This document shows, one piece after another, positions 1 to 10,500 of a DNA stretch of 64,000 nucleotides. The stretch covers positions 173,005,743 to 173,069,742 of the forward strand of contig CM059186.1 in assembly GCA_030323885.1 (NCBI GenBank), read 5' to 3'. Made by a program: the position numbers and the translations under genes. This DNA is from Branchipolynoe longqiensis (lineage: Eukaryota > Annelida > Polychaeta > Phyllodocida > Polynoidae). Numbering within the stretch: position 1 is the first letter of the stretch; every line of letters begins with the position of its first letter. The notes under the pieces are model-generated. The model was not told the DNA's origin. It saw only the letters and a program-made list of their open reading frames with translations, and did no database searches.

Positions 1-885
1 GTGTTGGTGTGTGTGTTGGAGTGTGTGTTGGTGTGTGTGTTGGTGTATGTGTTAGTGTGTGTTGGTGTATGTGTGTTGTGTTATGTGTTGGTGTGTGTGT
101 TGATGTGCGTGTGTTGGTGTGTGTGGTGGTGTGTGTTGGTTGGTGTGTGTTGGTTGGTGAGTGGCTGTGGAGGGTGAGTGTGAGTGAATCTGGGTGAATT
201 TGGGTGAATGTGGGTGAGAGGATGTGGGTGAGTGTGGGTTGGTGAGTGGCTGTGATGGGTGCGAGTGAATGTGGGTGAATGTGGGTGAATGTGGGTGAGT
301 GGCTGTGAGTGGTTGGTGAGTGACCATGATGGTTGGTGTGAGTGAATGTGGCTGAGTGTGGGTGAGTGGCTGTGAGTAAATGTGGGTTGGTGAGTGACCG
401 TGATGGGTGAATGTGGGTGAATGTGACTGAATGTGGGTGAGTAGCTGTGAGTGGTTGGTGAGTGACCGTGATGGTGGGTGTGAGTGAATGTGGCTGAGTA
501 TGGGTGAGTGGCTGTGAGTAAATGCGGGTTGGTGAGTGACCGTGATGGGTGAATGTGGGTGAATGTGGCTGAGTGTGGGTGAGTGGCTGTGAGTGAATGT
601 GGCTTGGTGAGTGACCGTGATGGGTGAATGTGGGTGAATGTGACTGAATGTGGGTGAGTGGCTGTGAGTGGTTGGTGAGTGACCGTGATGGGTGGGACTG
701 AGTGAATGTGGTTGAGTGTGGCTGAGTGGCTGTGAGTAAATGCGGGTTGGTGAGTGACCATGATGGGTGAATGTGGGTGAATGTGACTGAATGTGGGTGA
801 GTGGTTGTGAGTGGTTGGTGAGTGACCGTGATGGTGGGTGTGAGTGAATGGGGCTGAGTGTGGGTGAGTAAGATAACAAGCAATG
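1..885. repeat. GT-rich minisatellite
   Basis: Bases 1-170 are irregular GTGTGTTG-type repeats. From about 170 to 885 a unit of 68-77 bp recurs, marked by GGTTGGTGAGTGACCGTGAT at about 385, 454, 526, 602, 670, 744 and 812. The + strand is almost free of C, giving long His/Ser/Thr/Pro ORFs on the minus strand that follow the repeat and are not genes. Confidence 0.9.
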
Positions 886-1175
886 CATGGGAACCTGACT
901 GCTAGCCCTCAGTGTGGAACAGTTGCAGTGTGCCTACACACGTGACCCCTCTCGGGGCCGCTCCCGAGGTGCAGTTCGTCACTTCCGGGGGATTACTAGA
1001 TAAGGGACATGCACTGTGTGCAGGCGCAGACATTTCTAACCCACACTCAAAAAAGAGTCAGCAACTGTCGTGCCTTCATGCCTTCGTGCCTTCGCGCCTT
1101 CGTGCCTATGTTTCAGGGAAACAGTATCGGAGCTAAACCAATGCATGCCTTCCCTTGTATCTCTCCACATTATGG
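886..1175. other. No gene or known repeat recognised
   Basis: Ordinary sequence between the minisatellite and a SINE. A small tandem of CCTTCGTG-like 9-bp units lies at 1070-1105. Nothing else can be supported. Confidence 0.5.
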
Positions 1176-1480
1176 AGCGGGACGTAGCTCAGGTGGTAGA
1201 GTGTCCACCTGTGAAGGTGTGGGTCATCCGATCGATCCTGCTCAGTGGACGCATTTGCCAGTGGTTCACAACTGGTTCACCAAATGCTGTGGTATGTGCT
1301 GTCCTGTCTGTGGGAAAGTGCATATAAAAGACCCATTGTGGCTTATCGGAGAGAATAGCCTGTGTAGCAGCAGCGGGTTTCCTCCAAGGAAATATGTCAG
1401 AATGACCATATGTTTGATGTCCAATAGCCGATGATAAAAATCAATGTGCTCTAAAGGCATCGTTAAATAAAATAAACTTT
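1176..1480 (+). mobile_element. tRNA-derived SINE, family 1
   Basis: The head has a tRNA-like A box (TAGCTCAGGTGGTAGAGTG) and a decayed B box near GGTCATCCGATCGATCC. The body includes GTATGTGCTGTCCTGTCTG and AGCAGCGGGTTTCCTCC, and the 3' end is CGTTAAATAAAATAAA. I recall closely similar SINEs as common in mollusc genomes; the V-SINE/RUDI group is possible but unchecked. A MITE starts 10 bp downstream. Confidence 0.8.
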
Positions 1481-1490
1481 CCTCTGAACA

Positions 1491-1855
1491 TTAAAGTTAC
1501 AGAGTACAATGGCTTGAGTTTCTATCATTTTTCTGCGATAAGTATATTAATTTGATTGTTATATTAAAATCTACCTTACTTTATTTTTAAGGAACTTTTA
1601 TTTTGAATGGCTAACTTTTGAGATATTTAAAATGCCAATACATAAAATTAGTTTTGGTAAGCATGCCAAAAGTCTGGCACCATACAGTAAGTAACAGTAA
1701 GTAACAAGTTCCATTAGATTGACTCAGTATTCCCTTCTATCCAGCAACACATGCCTAATAAGTGCAGCAATATCTGCGTTAGATATCCAGAATCAAATCT
1801 AGATAATTGTTTTGGCTTTGAAAATTTGATGCTTTATCGGACTATGCAGCTTTAA
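1491..1855 (+). mobile_element. MITE family A, near full length
   Basis: About 365 bp with inverted ends: TTAAAGTTACAGAGTACAAT at left and ATCGGACTATGCAGCTTTAA at right, matching the family terminus TTAAAGYTGCATAGTCCGAT. Ends starting TTAA suggest a TTAA target, as in piggyBac-type elements, but this is only inferred. The interior holds the TAAGTGCA and ATCTAGA segments shared by all copies. Confidence 0.8.
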
Positions 1856-1964
1856 GGCTCTTCCCCCCCCCCCCTCCCAACCTCTTAGTCTTACTGTCTC
1901 AGCAACACAACAGAGACTCTCACAACTCTCGCTCTCATAACAATATCGGGCACACCCTACTCAC

Positions 1965-2160
1965 TAGATCAAAGATTCACCCCCTACACAGCTTAGGGGG
2001 TGAATGACAAATATGGCTAAGTCTGAGCAAGAACTGCTTCAAATAGGAATTAAATGTGGGAAGGGGTGGTTCCAATGTGCAGTGTTTATATCTGTATTGG
2101 CACAGAGTTGATGAAATCGGAGAGAATGCAAATAGACAAGATAATGATGTCAAAATGCTC
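1965..2160 (+). mobile_element. MITE family T, partial copy
   Basis: Starts AAAGATTCACCCCCTACACA and shares GAGTTGATGAAATCGGAGAG and GCAAATAGACAAGAT with the fuller copy at 27072-27527. The right end is missing. Confidence 0.7.
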
Positions 2161-2184
2161 TCGATTAGACTCTTTTGAAGTTTA

Positions 2185-2535
2185 TTATGCTACATGTTTT
2201 ATTGTCCATGTTGCCGGAAAGTCTACTTTGTGTATGAGGTTCTTCTTGGGCAGACAGTAAGCATCAAACTTTTGATGAACCAACTTGTAGTCCATATTAT
2301 TCTCCTCTGGAATTTCCACATCGCCCTCCTTTCTGGCTGGTGCATATTTGAACGTACGATACACTGCCTGTGCCTCCGCTCCGGCAACTGTTAGCAGTAG
2401 AGCTACTTTTCTTGCTCCCTCCGGGACATTTATCGCCACCGCATACCATTCAAATTGTTCCTTAAATCTTTCCCATTTCTCCGCCACATTCCCATCTTTC
2501 ATACGAAGAACTTCAGGTGGCTTTAATGATTCCAT
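2185..2535 (-). pseudogene. Ty3/gypsy-like Gag fragment
   Basis: Minus-strand frame of 116 codons starting MESLKPPEVLRMKDGN, with WERFKEQFEWYAVA and FDAYCLPKKNLIH. The pattern (Trp-containing helix, then FDxYxxPKKN) is typical of the matrix/capsid part of Gag in invertebrate Ty3/gypsy retrotransposons. It is cut off near 2185, and no protease, reverse transcriptase or integrase follows. It starts 13 bp after the likely primer-binding site. It is an old truncated insertion upstream of NEMF. Confidence 0.7.
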
Positions 2536-2547
2536 TGTCCGCTAATT

Positions 2548-2768
2548 CCTTTTCACTCCTGGCACCATGTAAAGATCAACCATCACTCTCTGGCATGTGT
2601 GTTGTTATGATTTATTTAAGACAAGATGGCCTCCAACCACCAGAAGTAGTTCTGGTGGCTAACATTAGTTGCGTATCTGGACAGAGAGCAAGCAAGGATA
2701 CGGGGTGGCAGTAGCTCAGAGCTTTGCTAGTAATTACTGCAGTAGTCATTTAAGGTCCTGAATAACCA
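2548..2768 (-). mobile_element. LTR edge and tRNA primer-binding site of the gypsy-like fragment
   Basis: On the minus strand an LTR-like end (TTTACA) is followed by TGGTGCCAGGAGTGAAAAGG (2548-2567). It starts with the TGG expected of a primer-binding site and looks tRNA-Leu-like. The LTR probably covers about 2568-2768; its outer end is uncertain because no second LTR is present for comparison. Confidence 0.5.
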
Positions 2769-2974
2769 GGTGAGCTCTATATGCATTTTTGAAGGCAAGT
2801 ATTGTTTGCGTTTCTCTGACTCTGACAGGGAGGTCATTTTTACTTATTTTATTCATGTTTTTATTTATATCCTAGATAATTGGTCTGGTTGTGAAAATGT
2901 TATATTTCATCGGACTATGCAGTTCTATAGCCATAGGTGGCATAGTAAATTGCTAATTCCTAAACGGCTGTCCC

Positions 2975-3722
2975 CACATGTTAATACCGACCCACCCACG
3001 GGGAGGCTAATGACTAACATGCGTATAGATAGATATACATAAAGTAAACAATACCCAGAGATGATTTCGCCAAAATCCAACAACCGGAAACGGAAATAGG
3101 CCTCTATGGGCGCCGCCATTTGTAAACTCGTGTTGAATAACGGAATAATCAAAATCCAGCAAACGGAAACGGAAATCGCTCGTCAAACTTCATTACGGAG
3201 CAAGCTGGATGGATGACAGCAATTGGCCTAACGCCTTAATGATGCGCCGCCACAGAGTAGCACACGTCGAATCGAAGAACAAGTACACTGGTCCCTCCCC
3301 ACAGACCTTCCATATATATGGTGTGATGACGTCACTGGGACCAGTGTATGTGTTCCTCCGTGCTACTCTGCAGCGGCCCTGTCAAGGCATTAAGTCCATA
3401 GGCCCAATTGACGGTATTCGGGGTCAGCTATTGGTTAATAATATATCAAAACAAATGCCCGCTGCCATAGAATTTGGCGATACGTGCATTTCAAAACTTA
3501 GATTTTATTCAAAATTAAAAGAAATAAATAACAATTTGGCATAAACATGGGTGCACAAATGAAATATTAATAGTTTACTTCGCGGAAACGACGGCCGTAT
3601 TCGGGTCACCCGAGTTGATAGAATTTCAAATCGAACACCGCGAGTGGAGTAAAAAAAAATCATAAAATACTTTGCTGTAGTTATATCGGTGGGTCGGTCC
3701 TAAGCATTGCTTATTCATATTA
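2975..3722 (+). repeat. Left arm of a large inverted repeat (foldback-type element)
   Basis: About 750 bp that recurs reverse-complemented at 5143-5925. The ends carry short inverted termini (ACCGACCCACC at left, GGTGGGTCGGT at right). The centre folds on itself: AGAGTAGCA with TGCTACTCT and ACACTGGTCCC with GGGACCAGTGT. It carries a full CRE palindrome TGACGTCA at 3327-3334. Likely a non-autonomous DNA element. Confidence 0.75.
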
Positions 3723-4248
3723 TATTTTATGGTTGCAAACTTTCACCAGTACACATGTAATACACTATTCATGAATATGTTTACATATCGTACAATTGTT
3801 GATTGGGGTGCTGTGAACTTGGTTTATTGTAGAATATCTTGATGCATATTACCTTGCACTATGTTGAGTACCTATGCTGTACACTATACATCATAGGTTG
3901 CTCCCTCACTTTCTTTTTATGTTCAGAATGGGTTGTGCTGCACACAATGCAACACATTCCACTTCCACTATGTACAAATCAAAAGTGATCGCTCCAAAGG
4001 CTGGAAGACCAGTGCCTCGGCACTGACAAAATATGTATTCAGATGAATAAAAAATATTTACCCCCCCAAAAAAAAAAGAAAAAGTAGTTGCACTGCGGAT
4101 GCACTCAGACGGCACCTAGCGGCAACCATGGGTACTGGAACCCGACTATCACCAAACTGGTTGTATTGTTATATACTAGGTGGCAACACCATAGCTTTAT
4201 TTGCCCGACCATGACCTTTATTCCATACATTGACAAAAGTGATTTTTG

Positions 4249-4274
4249 ATTGGACAAGAAAACCTTGGACCAAT
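4249..4274 (+). promoter_or_regulatory. Pair of CCAAT boxes in presumed NEMF promoter
   Basis: An inverted CCAAT box (ATTGG, 4249-4253) and a direct one (CCAAT, 4270-4274) lie about 190-210 bp before the NEMF start codon, in a short stretch (3730-4460) where I recognise no repeat. No clear TATA box is seen. NF-Y type binding is plausible; the transcription start is not determined. Confidence 0.35.
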
Positions 4275-4460
4275 CAAAGGCTTCGTTTTATTCGACAGAC
4301 ACACGCCGGAGTTTCGACACATGTCAAACAGTTGTTTTACGTGTAAACTTGGAAGATTGTCTTAAGAGGTGTCACTATATGAGCATTGACATGGGATAAG
4401 CGTTATGTCTTAACTTTGACTTATTCATATCGTTAAAACTGGATCCCCTTCAAAACAAAT

Positions 4461-4519
4461 ATGAAAACACGATTTTCAACTATCGATATTCTGGCGACCA
4501 TCCGTGAGATACAACAAAA
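4461..4519 (+). CDS. NEMF: NEMF exon 1 (start codon)
   Basis: Starts at ATG 4461 and reads [19 protein letters not shown], residues 1-19, then two bases of codon 20; donor GTAAGTG at 4520. This is the conserved N-terminus of the NFACT family, with D9 in the motif STID. No other in-frame ATG nearby gives this motif, so the start is firm. The 5' UTR is not defined. Confidence 0.95.
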
Positions 4520-7500
4520 GTAAGTGTCCATTCATTCTGATTCCGTGTGTCGTGTGACTGGGGGCATTCGACTGGGCCTCTCTATGCGAATATCAAAATA
4601 TTTCCTTACAAATTCCTATTCGACTAGGACCGGAAGTGGGTTTATATACGTATGATTCGGATGTGTGTTGTGGCTCCATCCGAGCCATCCGATCGCCCAT
4701 CCGATATAGCGAATGGTAGACAGGAACTTAGGAAGTGTGAACTTTTGTTTTTGTTTGGTACATTAGTTGTCCCAAGCAGCGGAAATCCCAGTCACAGACG
4801 ACTGGTCTTCCCCACTCCACTGCTGGTCGATAGAAAGCCCGAGCCTACACTGACACCGACCCAAGGGATTTTTAACCTCCCACACCACATAGACATGGTA
4901 TGAGAGCAACCGGCCTTTGATGACGCTGTAAGTTATACACAGCGGTGGAAATCCAAATTGGCAGAGTTGGGAGCACGGGGAATCGAACCGCCGACCCTCA
5001 GATTAGGAGTCTGACCTAGAAAAAAGTCAGACACTCTAACCACTCCGCCACAGAGAACGCCACCTGCCACAGAGAACGCCATCCGTAAATCTTGCGGATT
5101 GAAAGGTCCCAGTCAAATGCCTCCTACTAGCGGCCTAGGCTAATATGAATAAGCTATGCTTAGGACCGACCCCCGATATAACTACAGCAAAGTAGTTTAT
5201 GACTGCGCATGTATTTTTTTACTCCACTCGCGGTGTTCGATTTGAAATTCTAGCAACTCGGGTGACCTGAGTCGCGGTCGTGATAATCGAATACGGCTGT
5301 CTTTTCCGCGGAAGAAACTATTAATATTTCATTTGTGCATCCATGTTTATGCCAAATTGTTCTTTATTTCTTTTAATTTTGAATAATATCAAATTTTTGA
5401 ACTGCGCATATCAGCAAATTCTATGGCAGCGGGCATTTGTTTTGATATATTATTAACCAATCGCTGACCCCGAATACCGTAAATTGGGCCTATGAACTTA
5501 ATGCCTTGACAGCCTCGCTGCAGAGTAGCGCAGAGGAACAGCTACACTGGTCCCAGTGACGTCATCGCACCATATGTGGAAGGTCTGTAGCGAGGGACCA
5601 GTGTAGTTCCTTGATTTGGCGTGCGCTACTCTGCAACGGGGCACCGTCAAGGTATTAAGACCGTAGGATATTTTTAACCAATCGCTGTCGTCCATCCTGC
5701 TTGCACGGTACCGAAGTTTGATGAGCGATTTCCGTTTCCATTTGCTGGATTTGGATAATCATGTTTTTCAACACGAGTTTACAAATGGTGGCACCCATAC
5801 AGGGCTATTTCCGTTTCCGTTTGCTGGATTTTGGTGAATTCATTTCCCACCTCTATGAAAACAGACATTGTTTATGCATATATATGTACACATGTTAGTC
5901 CTTAGCCTCCCCGTGGGTGGGTCGGTATCATACGACCTATGGCTATGTGAGTATGTCACAGTGCTAACGGAGTAACTCACTTACCACACTAAATTCTAAA
6001 AAGACATTTCTTATTCACAATTTCTATGCATTAATTATACTATTCTGTTGATAATAGAAATTGTAGGAACAGTGTAACCATTAAATGATTAATGGTTGTC
6101 TTCCCACTGCCCTTTATAAACAAAATATAGCAATGTGGACAACATTTTCAAACCACACCAACAAGAAAATCCAACAATCATGTCAATCGTTTGATTATTA
6201 AGGGTGCTAGAGCTATTTCAATTTCGGTAATGAGGGGTAATTTTCAGCCTTTGTTTTAATGCTTTAGCATTACAAGTGTGTGACCCAAAATCTAGATTGT
6301 TAGTCAATTTTTGTTCTAACTTGCTTAACAATCTATATATCTCACTGAATTTTTCAGTGTAAGTAGATGACCATCTGCTCTGTCAATTCCACCCATTAAA
6401 ATAAAAGTGAGTGAGTGAGTGACTTGTAGGATTTACACCATTAAAATAAAAGTAAATGAATACATTAGTGATTCAGAAAGGTTTTTAGGAATTTCTCATT
6501 GTATAATGAGTATAGCCATGGGTCCATTGTAACTACTTTCATCCTTACCTTTATATGGTTAGATTCATAAGAATCTCAGTAATACGTCAACCTACAAGTA
6601 AGTCTAGTATAACTATTGTAGTGGTCTGCACTGACCTCTCAGGCAAGTAACCACATAGACAGGTAGGCGTGGGGAGTGTATTGATATCAGGGAGCCTAGG
6701 TGGTGTAATGGTTAGCACACTGGCCCGGAATGCAAAGAGATGTGGGTTCGAGTCCCGCTCTAGGCGCAATATTTCCCATTTTCATCACCCCCACGACACT
6801 GGTGCCGTGACCAGGATCCTGTACAAGCTTTGCGCTGTATGGTTGTTGAACCTACCCTGTGTATGTATGTGTTAGTGCATTGCCTGTATGTATGTAATTG
6901 TAAGCATTACAAGACTTACAATTCCAGGGGGACGAGTGTAGTGGTCTGCACTGACCTCTCAGGCAAGTAACCACATAGACAGGTAGGCGTGGGGAGTGTG
7001 TTGATATCAGGGAGCCTAGGTGGTGTAATGGTTAGCACACTGGCCCGGAATGCAAAGAGATGTGGGTTCGAGTCCCGCTCTAGGTGCAGTATTTCCCATT
7101 TTCATCACCCCCACGACACTATCATATAACCCTGAAACGCTAAGTAGGGTTCTTCCTTCGTTTTAATGTTTTAGCATTACAAGTGTGTGACCCAAAACCT
7201 ATATATTTAATAATTTAGTCATTTTTTGTTCTAACTTTCTAAATGAAATTGTCAGTGTAAGTAGATGTCTATCTGCTCTGTCGATTCCACCCATTAAAAT
7301 AAAAGTAAATGCACACATTAGTGACATTTGAGGATTTTCGGTCGTCATTGATATGATTGATCTTATAACACTGAAATTTCGGGGACCTAGCAAAGTACCT
7401 TTTCGACCTTACACCATTATGAAACTTCACACTGTGGTCAATTAATAACAGATTTAAATGTCTGTCTACTTTTTAAAGATGCCCAAGATGTATAGAAGGT

Positions 7501-10500
7501 GGAGTTTGAGCATTGAAATCAAGTAAAATCTTCTGAAAATATGAACAGATTTGCAAATTGTAAACACGAGGAATTCCTGGGGATATCCCATAAGAGCCAA
7601 TGAAAATCAAGCACTTTGGAACACTCCTCTGCTATCAGACAGTCTATTCCAGGAACACTTATTTGGCAGAAAACGGCCTTCGCGCAGCGTGCGGACGTGC
7701 ACATACCTACAAAATAATCCATTAAACAAAATCATGAGCCCCGGAACTAATATACAAATAACCTACATTACAGACTGCTGCTAAAAACGATGTATTTGAA
7801 ATAAATTTATGATATGAATAACTCAATAAGCAATGCATAGGTTAGGACCGACCCCGCTTGGTCTTTCCGCCAAATTGATATAAACTTGTCCCTGGGAACT
7901 CGGAACGGAGTGGGGACCAGATTTGTGCCTCTCGGTCGTTTTTGTCATTTTTCTTTTAAAACATTCTCTTTTTTTGGCCTTAATGTTGCTTTAGATTCAA
8001 AATTAGGGCTTATTTTGGGGATGTAGCATTATATCAATGGAAAACTATGGTCTTGACCCGTGATGTAGTGTAATTTTCATAGCCATGCACTTAGGATTTG
8101 CATTTATTTAAAGCAAGTTGCCATGTCCGATTTGACACTTAAAGAACTCTATATAATTAAAAGGCAGTGGCTACGCATACGCTACCGTATTCGTAGACTC
8201 GAAGTCTAGGTGTACGTTTGCATGCGCTGTCGTTCCTCACGTATCTTTAGCAGTGTCTATGCGTACGTGACCGTATTCGTAGCCTGCTGGTCTAGAAGTA
8301 CGGCAGTTTGTTTCTTCGCTCAAAATGCTTAATTATGGAGACTTGTGTTTTAAACATATTCATTACATTATTATATTGCATCCTTCTGTCCATGTTTATG
8401 CCAAATTGTTATGTATTTCTATTAATTTTGAATAAAATGGAAGTTTTGCCCTACGCATATCGGCAAACTCAATGGCTCTATGCCAGATTCAGTTTTACTT
8501 ATTTTATTCATGTTTTTATTTATATCCTATGGTTAAAGTTACATAGTCCGATGGTTTTGAATTTCTGTATTTTTTCTGAGATAAATATAATAGATCGATC
8601 ACTAGCATCTACTTTACATTAGTTCAAAGTTACTTTTATTTTAATTCAAATGGTAAACTTTTCAGATATTTTGAGTGCAAACATGGTAAATTAGTTTTGG
8701 CAGGTTCTGTTAAATTGACTCAGTATTGCCTTCTACGCAGAAACAAATGCTTAATAAGTGCATCAGTAGGAAACTGGTGCCCAAAACTATGTCTGCCATG
8801 CTCAATGTCAACAGTGTAACTGACGAAATTCAAACCCATGCCCGTGCAGCCTCACGAGACAGATGCGCGCGCATCGCACGCACATACTCGTAGACACTAC
8901 GTAATTAAAAAGGGGAGAAACTAATAACATACTAATTTAAAAGATAGTGTGTTAATTCAAATTCCAAATTACTATTTGTATCCCGCTGTTCACCAGCGGA
9001 CACAATATATAAGCACAGATTTGCCCAGAACCAGTTTCAGCAGTTCCACAGAAACAGTTGGTCAGTTTCAGTAGTTTCGCAGACACAGCTGTTTCCGGTT
9101 TCTGAACTCTGGTGAATTCATTTTCCCTCCCTATGACTGGGTATTGTTTACACGTGTTAATCATTAGCCTCCCCCTGAGGGGTCAGTATAAAATGTTTGA
9201 ATTGTTTAGAAATGACTCAAGCAAATGAGGGACTGGACACATCATAGGCCATAATCGATTAACACGATTCGGGTCACTCGAGTCGTCAGAATTTCAAATC
9301 GAACACCGCGAGTGTAGTCAACAAATACATGTGCTGTGTGCAAAACGACCCCACCCCAGTAACCCACCTCTTGGCTTGGGGTGGCTAGGAGCGATGACGT
9401 CACATTTGCGCTGGTACCATCCTGCAGGATAACAGCTACCAGTACCAGTCATACATGTTTTTTTTGGGGTAATAACCTAAATTAATGAAATGGAAATATA
9501 ACAAAACTATGCCATCATAAAATACTTTAAATCCTATTTTGCTGTAGTTATATCGTTTATTTAAAAAAAAAAAAAAAGGGTTTGGGATTAAGCCACCATT
9601 TTTTCCACCCCGAGCATGGAGAAGCATATTCAATTATTCGACCTGAGTCTGTAGGATGTGCGCATGCGCTAAAAAGTGGCCCGAGTTGATTAATCCATTA
9701 CACCCATAATAACTAACCCCCCCCCCCCCCATTATTTTGCATATCTGTTTCCACTGGTGTTCAAGCACGTTGTTAATGTTATACTTAATTTACAAATCTG
9801 TTTTTTAACAACATAGAAAATTTCTTAATAGATTATAAGAAGCATATATTATTCCATGATTTAAGAACATTTTAATAATTATAAAAGAAAAATATAAATT
9901 GGCACTTCTCCCATGTTTTACAGTACTCAAGATGGAACTGGGAACCAACTTGATTACTATTTGTGTTATTCTGGTCACCAGTGGACACCATCTATAAGCA
10001 CAGATTTTCCCCGAACCAGTTTCAGCAGTACTGAAACTTATACCCGCTGGTAGCTGGTTGCGGTTTCTGGTTTCTGGTGAATCTGGTAGGTAAAACATGG
10101 GAGAAGGTACTGGGACCAGTTTATATCAATTCTGCAGAAACAGCTGTTTCTGGATTCTGGTCAATTTATGTTCCCTCTCTATTCTTATGGGTATTGTTTA
10201 TGTGTATAAATGTGTTAGTCATTAGCCGCCCCCCCCCCCCCTGTGTGGGTTGGTAATGTAATGGCCCATGGCCCTCCGACTCTCACCCTGCCACGCACAC
10301 ACGGAGAACGCCAAGATCCAGTATAAGTACGCTTCAACTTGGTTTATTGAACCAATCTGTTCCCCGCGGCATCCACAGTCATCTGACCCACCCTCTGACT
10401 CGCCAGATCCCACATCGACTCTATAGGTGGGGTGGGGGGTTTAGCTAGCCACACGCAGTAGAGGGCAGCCCAGTCGGGGTCTGCCCGGTGGCTAGCTTGC

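Noticed and set aside
52..888. Two long His/Ser/Thr/Pro ORFs on the minus strand
   Set aside because: They follow the GT-rich minisatellite on the opposite strand, overlap in two frames and have no domain; open only because the repeat lacks stop words.
6695..6767. Functional tRNA gene
   Set aside because: The acceptor, D and T arms fold but the anticodon stem does not, and the sequence recurs as the head of a dispersed repeat.
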